NCBI GenBank assembly: GCA_030761205.1 | Contig: JAULJL010000029.1 | Location: forward strand, 1,805,501 to 1,869,500 | Direction of reading: 5' to 3' | Length of the DNA: 64,000 nt | DNA from: Fremontodendron californicum | Taxonomy: Eukaryota > Streptophyta > Magnoliopsida > Malvales > Malvaceae | In this document: piece after piece, positions 13,071 to 27,000 of the stretch | How positions within the stretch are numbered: position 1 is the first letter of the stretch | How the letters are laid out: each line of letters begins with the position of its first letter | The notes under the pieces: model-generated | The model's input: the letters and a program-made list of their open reading frames with translations, nothing else | Databases searched by the model: none | Told to the model about the DNA's origin: nothing | Program-made: the position numbers and the translations under genes

Positions 13071-13586
13071 CTAAAAATCTAAAAAAAAAAAAAAACTTGC
13101 CATTTTTCGAGCACCATTGCTCGACACATGTCAAGTAAGACCTATTAACATTTTTTATATGTTATATATGTAGTAGGATAAAATTACCTTTAATCTATTT
13201 CAAAAAAGCCTCTTAAATTCTTAAGACTTAAAAATAATATATAATAATAGATAAATTGTCAAATGACAAGATCAACCTTTTTGAATTATAGTGAACATTT
13301 ATTTTTTGCTTTTTTATCGTGTTTTGTCTATCTAATGACGAAGTAGTACCATGACTGAAGAGTTGTTACTCACACTTTACATATATTACATTAAACTTTT
13401 TTTGCAGTTTTTGAAAAATTTTAATTGAGGAGAGATTATTCAGTCCAGAGTTAGGGCATACTACAAGATTCAAAAAAGGTTAACAGTGATATTTATAGAT
13501 TACTCATAAAATAAAATTATTGATGATACTCGAATTTTGATTCTTATCAAGACACTAAATAATCAATCAACTAAACCAACTCGTGT

Positions 13587-14935
13587 AGACTATATCTTAT
13601 ATAAATATATAAAAGTCAAAACCTTTGACAATAAAGAAAAATATCTTATGTGGATGGTTTAACTTTTTGACACGTGTACAACCTTAAATAATTGTCATGA
13701 ATCATGCATTTAATTATTTTAGATTTGATTTGATTTAAATTTTAAAATATTTCATAAAATAATGATAATTTTATTTCTTTATACATTTTTAATTGACTTA
13801 CCTTTTATCTGTGTATTTGACTACTATAAAGAAGAATTTTTAAAAACCCTAAAAGCATGAAGGTAATTCTTTTAATTATTTCTACATTTTGTTTCTTTGT
13901 TTATTTGTTCATATTGAGTTAATTTTATTTATCTGTTCAAGCATGAAACAATTTTTTATTTGCTTATTTGTTTAATCATTTTTGTTTATTTTGTTTGTTT
14001 GTTTTTTTTCGGAGATTGATGGAGCACTAGATCGACTAATTGTATGGGTTATGTGGCAAGAGTTAGTGAAAGAAACCTACTTACAGCCAAGTGAAAGCTG
14101 AAGGTCCCAACATGAAAAGAAATATGCATATTTAGTTGAAACTAAAATAAAAGATGATGTGCTACGCATGAAGGTTGATAAACAATCTATAATAAAGGAA
14201 GATATGAATTCTGCAGCTTACCGTTAGATTTGTTAACATTGCCCATATATATGGATAAAGTTTTATGTGATTATGCTATACTCTATTATATTATATGGGT
14301 AATGTTAGTTAACTTAAATGTATTGGTACAAGCCGTAGTTGTAGGTTTACTTGAAAATCTTTTGAATTTATTTTAACGTAAGATAGACAATTAGACAATT
14401 GTAAATGGCAAGTTCGCATTACCTTTGAATAATAAAGCTATTAGTTTGAAAATTTGTGACCTTCTGGAATTGAGCAATGATGCTTTTATTTGTAAGGTTT
14501 TGGTTTTGGTTTTGGTTTTGGTTTCGGGTTTTGTTTATTTTATTTAAATTTTAATATATAATTTCAATGTTGATATTGAAGTACTCTCACTATATATGAC
14601 AATTAAGTAATGTACCAAAAAAAAAAACTACGAAAATTAAGTAAAGTGATGCAAGAAACCTACGGGATGATATAAAGCATTGTAAAAACTTTAAAATCAA
14701 GAAAATATTTCAAGATAATTGAAAAGGCTAATTCATAGAAAACAAATTCTAATTAAGGTTTCAAGAAAAAAAGATAAAAAAAAAAAATTGTATTATGTAA
14801 TTTTTGGTCCAACGAAAATCTGTATCATATATCTTATATAAATATATAAAAACCAAAGTCTTTGGCAAAAAAAGAAAATATCTTACATTTATGGTCTATA
14901 TTTTTTACATGTGGCACCCAAAAGAGTATATCTTA
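13587..14935 (+). mobile_element. possible Helitron-like segment between two related termini
   Basis: Two direct copies of a terminus-like sequence occur at about 13587-13690 and 14822-14935: TATATCTTATATAAATATAT, then CAAA.(C/T)CTTTG.CAA, then AAATATCTTA and an ACACGTGTAC or ACATGTGGCAC motif. Such short AT-rich starts resemble some plant Helitron 5' ends. No Rep/helicase and no clear CTRR hairpin end is seen. The middle holds no recognised gene. Confidence 0.25.
14496..14532. repeat. (GGTTTT)n microsatellite
   Basis: About five to six hexamer units, the last ones diverged. It is not the plant telomere repeat. Confidence 0.8.
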
Positions 14936-14943
14936 TTTAACCT

Positions 14944-16724
14944 TGCACTAAAAAAATCAGTTGTAAAGTATAGTAGTTAGCAAGGGTCGAGTCCACAGAG
15001 ATTGGTTTTAGTTTATAATTATTAGTTTATAACTTAGATTCAAAGAAAACAAAATAAAAAGGGAGTTTTTGAAATCAGTTTAAAAATAAAGCAATCAATA
15101 AAAAGTAAGAAAGCAAATAAATAAGAAGTGATCAGATGTGAGAAATATGGCTAAAGGCTCATTCTCCACCACTAGACATCATTAAGAATCAAATTCGGAT
15201 CTATCAATATCAATCATCTATCAAAGTTAACAACCGTAGATAACAATTTCCTGTGTTACTCCAATCCTTAGTTCGTCGTTAAGCAGGACGAACGCCTACT
15301 TAATCTCTAACTATTAAATAACCTAAGATAAACATCATTAGATTCAAAGTGATAGCAACTTTATGATGAGAAAGATAGGTTGATCTAAGCAACAAACACA
15401 TAAACATGAATTCATTCAATTTATGTTATGTTCCACTTCATAATTCCTGAAAACCCAACATAATCATGAATTACAAATTGCCACTATTGAATAGAAATCA
15501 AGACAATTACACGGATCAAAATTCCTAAACTAGCATTAGATGATTATCAAGATCTATCTAGTTGACCACCTAAAGAAATCAAGACAATATCATGAACAAT
15601 TCTTGTAGAAGAACATAAACAACTTTGATAGAAAACTAATATATAATAAAATCTGAAAATTAATTACATAACATGTCTAGGGCTTTGAAATCACCCTTAA
15701 CCAAAGATAAGTTTAGCCTTGCATAGGCATAGTTAACATAAATATGAATATTCAAAAGAAACTAAGAGAGGAGGAAGAAGAAAATTGATAAATAATCAAA
15801 AGCATGTCCTCTTTTATGGCTAAAAATATGATATTTTTAGAGTCTTAAAGCCTTGGAAACCCTTTCTTGCTCTTCAAGGAATGTAGGAGTAAAAATAAGG
15901 CAAATTTGGATAATTTGCGGTTTTTTGTAGTTTTAGCGGATTTGGGATCAGTAACTCAGCGCCGCGGCGCCAACTTTCTGCCTTGGGGCGTTTTTGCTTG
16001 CTGACTTCGCTTTCGCGACTGATACACTATCTTGCACTTCATCAGCTGATTTGGATAACCATTCGTTGTCCGATTTAGGTGTGTAAACTATCGTTGGAAA
16101 GGTATTCAAGTCAGCTTCAAAAGTCAAGAAAGAAGTTTCTTCAAATAATGTTTTTAACATAATGATTTCCTTACAACAAGCTCCGGAGGTCAGATCTGCC
16201 TGATCATCTAGCACTAAGAATTTGATCTTTTTGACTCCCAAGTTAGACCTGTCTATGAGCCGAGCCGCGGCCCAGAATTTTTTTTTATTCTTTGCTCAAG
16301 CCCATTCGGGCCGAGCCCGGGCCGACTTGTATAAGCCCGTTTCACTATTCAAATATTTTAAAATATTAAAAAATTATTTTTTATTAATATATATATTTTA
16401 TAATTAAATTTAAATAAAAAATAAATATTTTAATACTTAAACAGTGATCCGGGCCTGATCGGCCCGGATTACAAAAAACCATGTCCAGGCCTGGACCAAT
16501 ACAGGCCGGGCGGGCTACCCGGCCCATGGACAGGTCTAACTTCTTCCATCTTATGATTGTGACTTTATAAACTCTTTATCATCATAATTGACATGTTATG
16601 ACTTCATCTCATCCAAAATACCTATAATTCATAAAAATATAATAATTTGTGAAGAAACTTAAGAATTAAAACACAAAGTATAAAGAAATAATACATGAAA
16701 ATATATGCAATTACGCAATTATCA
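14944..16724 (-). repeat. LTR of another retroelement, probably solo or truncated
   Basis: On the minus strand it starts TGATAATTGCGTAATTGC and ends near TCTCTGTGGACTCGACCC...TTAGTGCA, a layout common in plant Ty3/gypsy or LARD long terminal repeats. Its middle carries the ...GTTATTTAATAG... and CGACGAACTAAGGATTGG type text usual in such LTRs. No second LTR, PBS or clear 5-bp target duplication is found, and the left boundary is approximate. A separate inverted-repeat element is inserted at 16240-16542. The 97-codon minus frame at 15948-16241 lies wholly within it and is not considered a gene. Confidence 0.5.
16240..16542. mobile_element. inverted-repeat element (hAT-like MITE) inside the LTR
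   Basis: About 300 bp bounded by AAGTTAGACCTGTC...GACAGGTCTAACTT. The inverted repeat continues imperfectly through ATGAGCCGAG / CCGGCCCAT. Its edges are GC-rich (GCCCGGGCC) within AT-rich DNA. TAGACCTG ends are typical of hAT-type MITEs, but no 8-bp target duplication could be read, so the superfamily is inferred. Confidence 0.6.
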
Positions 16725-18088
16725 CCATTTGTCCCCTAATAAATACAATTTATTTTATCTGATGCATATTTAATTTAACAAATAATCAAAAAAGTAAATT
16801 GATGACATTTACTGTTTATTATCATTTACCTTAAATACCTCTCAATTAAAATTATATTAAAGGTGATAAAATTTTAATTGACATCATTAATACATAGAAT
16901 AATTTTGTGTCAATTTTTTTCAATTATAAATATTCGACTCTTGAATTAAATTTATGTAAAAAAAATTCACTTTTCAACTTTTTTTTAACTATAACTTATT
17001 TATTGGCTCCACCTTTTATGCTATATAAATAAATTTAGTATGTATATATTTTGATTTTAATTGATGTATTTTTATTAATTAAAAAAATTATTTTGATTAA
17101 ATTAGTTAGAGATATTACCTTTGAAATATCCAATATTCTTACCTTATATGAATAAGTTACAATTAATTTATCAATAATACAAATACAATAAGAAACTAAA
17201 TAAAAAGCTAATTAATCATGAATATATTTACATATCTTCTAATTAAAGCACTAGAATATATATATATATATATATTTCTTTTAAGCACTCTAATATAAGT
17301 TGACCGGTTTATACTTTTTAATGTTCTATTTTATCTTTTCCCTTTTAAAAAAAATTTACGTGTTATATTTTTTTTACTAATGTTATAATATACTATTAAA
17401 TGATAGTTTTAACTTTTAATTATAAGTTAATTCTAATTTATCGGTTTTATGATTAACATGGTAAGAAGGGTTATCTAATAAATTTTTCGTTTCCTAAGTA
17501 ATTAACTGAAAGAGAGGATAATAAGGTAAATATAAAAGCAAAGGAAATATTTTAATATTATGAATTGAAAGAACAAGGGCCGGATTTTTTTTTAATCTTA
17601 CATATGCAGATTGAGTTTGATTATTCAGTGTATTGTATGCATTCAAAAGTTCATACGCGTTAGTATAAAAAAAGCTCATGTCTTTTATAAATTATAGCAA
17701 TTAATTTTTTAATTTAAAATTTACATGAAAAATATTTTATATTGTATTATTTTATTTTACTGATTAGTTTGATTTTTCCAAGGATTTCATATAAGTTAAT
17801 TAGCTTTTGCTTTAAAATTTTTTGAAAGTTAATTATATGTAAATATTTTAAAGAAGTAACGTTTAAAAAAAAAATATTACAAATGAATTTATATTTCAAC
17901 ATTTTATAATTAAAAATAAAATATTTGCAAAAAATATAATATTATAGATATCTTATAATGATAAAAATTATTAAATTTATTCACGTCGAATACTTTTATT
18001 GAATTGATGTCCATTTAAAACTAGTTGAATTAATATTTTAACACTCAAATTAACTGGACACGCGACCTACCAAATTCACATATCTACT
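16725..18088. other. AT-rich region upstream of SWEETIE
   Basis: No gene is seen. A (TA)n run lies at about 17256-17275. The sequence is otherwise non-repetitive and AT-rich, as expected for an intergenic and distal promoter region. Confidence 0.5.
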
Positions 18089-18281
18089 TTATATATTATT
18101 ATTACATTATCATAGACAAACCCTATTTCCATTTCATAATTTGGGAAAATCCAGTTTTTTAAATTCACATCGTTCCCTTCATAAAAAAAAAAGAAATACA
18201 GAAAGAACAGAAAAAAAAAAAAAACTACACTGGAGTAGATTTTAGTTTCCATTAGATTCAATATTGGCTTCCTTGAAAAAA
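18089..18281 (+). promoter_or_regulatory. SWEETIE: SWEETIE core promoter and 5' UTR (predicted)
   Basis: A TATA-like TTATATATTA lies at about 18089-18098. A telo-box-like AAACCCTA follows at 18118-18125, a motif common near start sites of housekeeping genes. The leader has A-runs and no upstream ATG before the start codon. The transcription start is not determined; around 18120-18130 would fit the TATA spacing. Confidence 0.4.
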
Positions 18282-20571
18282 ATGGCGAAGAGGAATTACG
18301 TGAGAGAGAACGTTCCTCTCTCACGCTTCGGCGTCTTGGTAGCTCAGCTTGAGTCCATCGTAGCTTCCGCATCGCAGAAATCTCCCGACCCTCTCCTTTG
18401 CTTCGATCTCCTCTCCGATCTCCTCTCCGCCCTTGACGACGAGCCTAAGGTCCCTATTTCTCCAGATCTGAACCTTTTACTATTTCATTCCACAATTTAA
18501 TTGGAGAATTTTATCACATTGTTTTCCCTTTTAGTTATTTACCCTGTTTCTTTAGTGGTTGAATTTGAGTATGTTTGGTGAAACTTATGTCTGTAAAGAT
18601 TTGATTCACAATTTCTTAGAAAGTAATGTTCACGCCGTTGCCTATTTTAATTTGATCAGAAATGATTTTTGACTTGCAAATATTAAATTTCAGGAATCCA
18701 TCTTGTTGTGGCAAAGAAAATGTGAGGATGCATTATATTCCTTGCTTATTCTTGGTGCTAAACGACCTGTGCGTCATTTGGCATCCGTAGCAATGGCGAG
18801 GATAATATCTAAAGGAGATAGCATTTCAATATACTCAAGAGCAAGTAGTCTCCAAGGATTTCTTTCTGATGGGAAGCGGAGTGACCCACAGAGAATTGCT
18901 GGTTAGTTGAAGCTGTAACGAACTGTACTGTGCGTGTATCATGTCTTTTTAAGTAGAAAGTGGCAGAATGTTATGCTATGGTTTCATATAATTTCCTGAA
19001 TGCCAAATTAATTATTTGGTTGAAGTAATCTCTAATGCCTAATTATCTTAGCTTCACAAAGAATGTTGTCGGAACATTGAGGATCTCATATAAAAAAGGT
19101 TCACAAGCTACCTTTTCTAGTTAATGAATGGGTTTTCAAAAGTAAAAGTTATCTAATTGAAGCAACTTGAGCCTAGTTTAAGGAACTTACCTGGTCAGAA
19201 ATGAATTTTTTTAAAAGATGATACAATAAACCTATTATTTTCCATTACTGGATGGAAAAAATCTTGGTTCATTTAGAAATGGTTAAAGAAGTTAATTTTA
19301 TTAATGTAGATGACTGGAAGGAGTTGGAAAGAACAATATGAATCTGTGAAAATAAAATTTGATAGAGAACAGTCAAGTGTTTATCGATGTAAAACATGGA
19401 GATGACAGAAAAAATAGTTATAGAACTAAGGAGTATGGTTGCTCTGAAGCTTGGGCTAAAGCATAGTGGATTGTATTTTCATGAATGAAGTAGAACAAGA
19501 GATTCAAAGCTTGGATGATAGTGTTGTCAAGGCGTGCGCCTAGGCGCGCCTACGCCTTGCGCCTTAGCGTTAGATAACAAAAGCGCCTCAGACCCTTTCG
19601 GGCGAGGCTCATTTGATCAGGCGTATGCCTGGTGCGCCTAGGCGCGCTTTTTTGTAAGGCGATAGGCGTAAAAAAAGCTCGCCTGATTGAAATTCTCTTT
19701 AATTTCTTTTATTTTAACTTTTTTCATTAGATGTACCTTTACTAGTAAGAAAGGGGATAGTATCAAACTCTCCACTTCTCAATATTTGAGTATTCAACAA
19801 CATATATGGGACCATAAGGAAATCATGCATATTGGGCAAAAATTTTTTTTTTTTGCATGTTTTGTAGATAAACTGGATCACTCTTTAGAGTTTATTATCA
19901 TAATTATATATCTTAAGCTTATTATATATATATATATATACATATATATACACACACAGACACACATACAAAAACACACACATATACATATTGCACCTTA
20001 CTTCACTCAGGCGAGCGCTTTTTTTGCGCCTTGCGCCTAAAGCAATATAAAGGTTCTAGCGCCTAGAGTGCGCCTTGCGCCCTTGACAACACTGATAGGT
20101 TATAATAGGGACAATGGTGGAATTATTTGAACTTGATTTGCATATTTTTGGGCATTTTCTTTTTAATTTTTTATTGGATTCTTTGCTTCCATGAACATTT
20201 TCCTCTTGGATTGTTTTCCTTTTCAATGCATATGGTGGATTTGGTTTGTAGTCATCTTCAATTTATGATACCAAGCCACCTCAATGGAGGAGAATTCTTA
20301 AGTGTTTAATCTCATTCACCTGTTTGATTACAAGTAAATATAGTGCTTTGGAAAAGAGATTATATGTTACTAGAAAAGGCCAAAAAAGGGAGGTGCATAG
20401 ATGATAAGCACCAAAAACTGACAAGAGAATATAATGAAACAGAGAGAGAAAAGAGTAGGAGAAACTCAAAGCCTGCTAAATTTTAGCCATCTCTCACTTA
20501 TATGTCAATAAGTGTAAGAGGATAATTAAATACTAAAAGATTTTTTGAGACTCCTCTCATACTGGAGTATA

Positions 20572-20623
<52 letters not shown>

Positions 20624-23600
20624 CCTAACTTGCTACAAATAAATTTGACTCAGGTACTCTCAAACAGTTTGGGAAAATTGCACTCAAATTTAGTGCTAGA
20701 CTAGCCACACATAGTTTGTTTTTACTCTTCCAATATTGTTGGCGTGCACCAATGAAGATATAGTACTTTGTAGTGGATCTTGTCTGATGAAGAAGCAACC
20801 CTTCTATTCCTAAATAGTTGCAATCTTGTCAAAGTGGACCTTGATTTTGTGCACCTTTAAGATATATCAGGATACATACAATTGCATTCCAAAGAATAGT
20901 TACTAGTTAGTCTTTAATAGTGAGACTAAGAAGTGAGTACCACACTTGTTGCAAACAAATATTTCCATCCAGTGGATGTAAGTAGTTTAGTTTCTGAATC
21001 AACCTCCTATACCTTCCATGATCTACTAATGTTTCACTTTGATTTCCACACGTATACTCTTAGGATCCGAGGGAGTATAAATAGGTTTTAATCCTAGTTG
21101 TTGTCAATAGAGAGAAAGAGAGTGATAAAATGGAAAATGAGAGAGCTGTTTAACATTGTGGTAACCTCCTTTATTTATACTAAGAGATAATGTACAAAAG
21201 GATGGTAATATCCTTCCCTCATTATACAATCCATTACAGTCACCCTCTAGTTGCAAATGCTTCTAAATTGTTACAAATATAAGTAATTCTTGAATTACCC
21301 AAAGGTTTTGTGAACAAGTTTGATAGCTGATTTATAGACTTTATTGATCTTGTGGAATTTCATTCTCTAAGAGTCTCTTTTTAAATGAATGACATTTCAC
21401 TTCAATATGCTTGGTCTGTAGAGATGGTCAGGAAGACCAGAGAGTTATCTAAAGTTCCTCATGTATTTTTTTGATAGAGCATTCCTCTTGTGTTCACACT
21501 AAGGAATCATATGCATGAAGATAACATTACACTTTTGACATAATTCACCCTCTAATAGATGTATTAGTTAAGCACATATATTCTTTTACATAAAAGGTAC
21601 CTTCACATGAGCTGGCTACCTTGATTCCGAAACATCTGTAGCTACCCTTAGTTTTTAGTTTGAAAGTTACTCTATAAGAAATGCTTTCAAATTTTGAATC
21701 ATTTTGCTATCATCACCTATAATAAGTATACCATCAGCACATACACTTGTTTATTTTTAACTGCTTAACTTGATGATACAACACAAAATGATCTAGAAGA
21801 CATCTCTGAAGGCTAAATTCCATTAGCACTGCACTATATATATGAAAACATGTTCTTAGGAGATTGTTTCAAACCATGCATAGACTTCTTCAAACAATAA
21901 ACCAATCAACATTGCCCTTGAGCAACAAACCTAGGAGGCTAGGAGGTTGTTCCGTATAGACCTTCCTCTCAAATGTCCCCTATGTAGGAATGTGGTTCAA
22001 CATCTAATTCATTTAAGGGTAGGTTAAAATGGCGGCATGAGATAAGATAATGAATACATTTAAACTTGGCCATTGGTGAGAGAATGTCTTCATATGGTTT
22101 AAGCCATACATATGAGTTTATCTTTTAGTCACAATACACGCTCTTAATTGAATCACCATACCATAAGAATGAACTTTCATTCTGTAGACCCATCTACAAC
22201 CTTGGTTGAACTAGACATTTCATTGTGTAGACAAACCTACAACCTTGGCTCAACAAGACAATATTGCCTTGATATAAGAATACTTTTCAACAAAAACAAA
22301 GAAGCTAGTATTAGTAACACCTAAGAAATCGAAGAAACAATCATAAAATTCAATGAAGGAATAAGTACGTCATTGTTATTTTCATCCCAAGTTAATAAGT
22401 GAGTACTCCACCCTTTCAAGGGCTTTATAGTTCATTGACATTTGTATATATTGTAGCTGATAGGAAGAAATAAATTTTCATGTCATAACTCATATCACTC
22501 CTGTTTTCCATAAAGCTCCTCTTGTACATGCCAGCTTTTCATCATCTGTGCTACATAGGCTACGATTAGCATGCCTATTGTGGTGCGGTTAGCATCCAAA
22601 ATGTCCATCGTGCCGCAACCTTGCTGTTCGACAAGGCAATGTGCAGCATGGTTAGGCTACTCCAACTGCACTACAGGTATGGTGGGGTGCCCAACCTCAC
22701 CACAGGTCAACGGGTTTGGTAGGCCAAACGCATTGGACCTCTTACTTTTATTTTCCAATTTTTTCCTGAGCTTTTTTTTAATTTCATTTTTACCCTTTAT
22801 GCTATAGTTGAGTGATGAAAATACCCGTGTACATTGGGATTACACATACTTTTATCTTAACTGTTGCACCATGGAAAGTGAATAAAATCTGCCAATTATA
22901 GGGGAGGTTTCTCTTTAAATGCTTTTGGTAGTGAGGATGATAGCTGGTTCACGTAGAGGTGCCAAAATACTCGACTTCTGTCATTGTAAGGTTGTTTATA
23001 TAGATTTCAGAATTTATATTGCACCTCTATCATAAAATACTAATGAAGAGATACCCACTGAATCATTGAGTTTTGTGGTGTCTACTGTCTATAATATAAA
23101 TCTCAGTATGTGTTTCCAGTCCACTTCTGACTACTTTCATTGTAAGATAATGCTCAATATCAATAAATTTGGCCACCTTTTTTTTCTTGGGGGGGGGGGG
23201 GGGGGTTTGGGAATGCCATAAAAATCATCTCATTAAAATTCTGCATCTCATATATTCTCAAGAGTTTTTCTTTTTTTTATAGCTTTTAAGTCTTTCGAAT
23301 TGTTTTTTGTGTTATGAGTGTTTGATTTAAATTTGTAGGTGCTGCACAATGCTTGGGCAAGTTATATCAACATTTTGGAAGAAGAATAACTTCGGGTTTG
23401 CTTGAAACAACTATTATTGCTACAAAACTGATGAAATTTCATGAGGTATATACTTTTAATATGCATTTTTATTTGTATAATTTATCAATAGTAAGTCTTA
23501 AAATTTATGTGAAAATACCAGAGAAATGATTGAGAAGGGAATTTTCCCCTGTTTAATTCTTCTACAAAGCTTTTTTCTTCTCTTCTAATTTAGGCAAAAG

Positions 23601-23993
23601 CAGTGTTGTCAAGGCGCGTGCCTAGGTGCTAAGGTGCAACGCCAGACAACAAAAGCGCTTCAGACCCTTTTGGTCGAGGCTCATTGATCAGGCGCACACC
23701 CGGTGCACCTAGGCATGCTTTTGTAAGGCTGTAGGTGCAAAAAAGCCTGTCTGATTGAAGTTCTCTTGCATTTCTTTTATTTACTTTTTCCATTAACTGT
23801 ACCTTTAACAGTAAAAAAAGGGATAATATCAAACTCTCAGTTTCTCAATGTTTTGAGTATTTAACAACAAACTTGGGACCATAAGGAAATCGTGCATATT
23901 GGCCAAAAAAAGAAAAAGGAAATTTTGCATGTTTTGTAAGATAAAAATGGACCACTCTTTAGAGTTTATTAACATAGTTATATATCTGAAGCT

Positions 23994-24038
<45 letters not shown>

Positions 24039-27000
24039 CACACACACACACATTACACCTTATTTCACTCAGGCATGTGCTTTTTTTTTTTTGCACCTCA
24101 AGCAACATAAGGGTTCTTTGCGCCCTTGACGACACTGAGTGAAAGATGCTGATATCTATGGTCTCTAAGTGTTATTTTGGCTAAGAGAAATAGTTTCTTT
24201 AAAGAGTAAGGTGGAAATGTGTTCGGATGGTATGGTTGCCAGAGTATTTGTTAGTTATTTTTTTTGCTAAAGTGCTATCAAGATCTTGCTAGTTGAAAAT
24301 TGGTGGGTGTTAATGTTTTTACTGCATGTATGCCTGTGGCCTTAATCTGTTTGTCTCGAATTTTAGGAGTTTGTGAGACAAGAGGCTTTGCTTATGCTTC
24401 AGAATGCTTTGGAAGGCTCTGGTGGTAGTGCTGCTGCTTCAGCATATACCGAGGCATTCCGTCTCATTACACGTTTTGCAATTGGAGACAAAGCATTTGT
24501 TGTTAGAATAGCTGCAGCACGTTGTCTGAAGGCTTTTGCCAACATAGGGGGACCTGGTCTAGGGGTTGGAGAACTTGACAGTTTAGCCTTAAATTGCGTC
24601 AAGGCAGGTGTTCTTCTTTGTCATCTTCTCCTAGTTGCATTTTTTCTTATAGTAGTTTTTTGATCCCATAGAAGCTGGGCTGTAAATATATCTGTTATTG
24701 CTGCTGTTCTCACTAGGCTCTTGAGGATTCTGTAACTTCTGTTCGGGATGCATTTGCTGAAGCTCTGGGCTCATTAATTGCTCTTGGAATGAATCCTGAG
24801 TCACAGGTATAGACATGTCAGCTTTTTATTTGTCTTTTCTTTTTTGAGTTTATTCAAACTATTATCATAACTCTTACTAGGTTCAACCAAGGGGAAAAGG
24901 CCCTTTTCCTCCAGCGAAGAAACTAGAAGGTGGTTTGCAGAGGCATCTGGCTTTGCCCTTCACAAAAGGTATGCTCTTGTTTGGTTGGTTGTGATTCAGA
25001 CCTCTATTATTATCCTTACATTGTTTATCATGTCAATTTTTATTTAAATAGATATTTTTTAGTCAGTTTAGTCTTGGTTAGCATCCAATATAGCACTTTT
25101 TGATGTTTGAATAATTTGTTAAGGGTATTAACATTTCATGATTTAAAAGCTGATGCTGTGCTGAGAAGCTTTGCGGCCTTTGCTTATTCTTATCATTGTT
25201 TCTTTCTCATAAACATCATTGCTTTTGAACTTTCAATAGATGTTCTTCAGTAACATCTCACATTTCTTACAAATTGCTTAATTTGCAGCAAGCGGTGCTC
25301 GGTCAAAGGACATTCGAGTTGGCCTAACCTTATCTTGGGTGTTCTTTTTACAGGTATTCTACTCACAATCATTTGTCTTGCTCCATTTCCCTCTTAAATA
25401 CACATCCTTTTTTCTTGGCATTCAAAATTGTTCAATTAGAATAAATTAGCTATTAGCATCAAATAAGTAGCATGCCTAATAAATTTTCCTATTTTATGAG
25501 CTTAAAAATGATGATTGATTTGAAGTAATAGTTTATTATTTGAATTCAATCTTGCAGGCAATCCGTTTAAAGTATCTACTTCCAGATATTGAGCTTCAAG
25601 ATTATGCTTTGAACATTATGGACATGCTTCGTATGGATACATCTTTTGATGCCCACGCACTGGTATGTAGTTGAGAAAATTGGATTTAATAGATTTTATA
25701 TTATTCTGAGTAATTATATTAGAAAATTATATGCTTTGACTCTGAGATAACTCATTATCATATCTCTAGATTCTTTTATTGAGTGATAGATTGGAACAGA
25801 AAAACATCAGAGAATAAGGAAAACCAAATTGAAAAGTGGCTAATCCTCTGTTTTACCTTTATAGTTTTCTCATACACATGATGTACTAGTATCTGTCTTT
25901 TTGTCTGATATTCTTTCATTTCCGAATTCGTATTATACTAAAGTAGATAAATTAGAATTAACTAATGCTTGTCTTATAGAGGTGCATTTGAGGGAAGATT
26001 TAAGCATACCGTTGCAATCTTTTATCATTTTTCACATCTGATGTTTGTGAATTTTTTATGTTCTTGGGAAAATGCTTGTTCCAAATTTCTTTCATTATGT
26101 TTTGGGATAGGTTCTGGCAGTCAATGCTGATATTCTGGTGTAGTATCACATTTAAGCTTTTGGTAAATTTCACAAATGTCTTAGTGGAGTCCTTATTTCT
26201 TTGGACAACAAATGCTTTGTGTTTTGTTCTGTACGAATGAAATTATAAAAGGTTGAAGCATTGCTAAGTTTTGACTTGTACTAAGTTTATCAAACAGAAT
26301 TATGATGTGGTATTGTGGTTTCCTTCAAAAGCTAATGAACGTTACCTGTTTTACTGAAGGCATGTGTTCTCTATATCCTACGTGTTGGTGTAACTGATCA
26401 GATGACAGAACCTACTCAAAGGAGCTTTACGGTCTTCCTTGGAAAGCAGGTTTGCTACAAGTGATTCATATCCTGTCTCCTGTCTCCAATCTTCATGAAA
26501 TTGTTTTCTATTTTTTTTTTTAAAGTTTCCTAGCTGTTATTGGAGTATCCATTACAAACGTGATGTTTAATATATATATTTTTTTGTGGGCTGGGGGGGT
26601 GGTGCTGGTGGAAACTTGCAGCTTCAACCTCCGGAAGCCAGCCCTTCAATGAAAATTGCTGCTCTGCGTACCCTGTCATATACTTTGAAAACTCTAGGAG
26701 AGGTACTCTTGTTATTGCAATTTTTTCCTTCTTTCTTGTAGCATTTTTAAAAAAATCTTTGGTAATAAGCTTCTTAATAGATGCTTATCTAGTGCTTGTA
26801 TAGGATGAAGTCTCCATATTGATCATGATGTGTGCATATCTATTGTTTCAAAAGTTGTTAGTTTTACTAATTCTATGTTGTACATCATTCCAAATGATTT
26901 AAATAACATAAATATTAGTCATAAAGTTTGGAGTGTAATTGCATTTGATGCATTCCTAACATCAGTTTAGGTGCTAACATGCTCTCGTCATCAAGTTCTC

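Noticed and set aside
14496..14532. Interstitial telomere repeat
   Set aside because: The unit is GGTTTT, not the plant TTTAGGG, and only five or six units are present.
18076..18372. Minus-strand frame over the SWEETIE start region
   Set aside because: Shadow of exon 1 and the 5' leader on the opposite strand.
19687..20040. A plus-strand frame of 117 codons and its relative at 23899-24129
   Set aside because: Both are internal to the two inverted-repeat elements and read through the (TA)n(CA)n tract as IYIYIY and THTHT. No coding signal.
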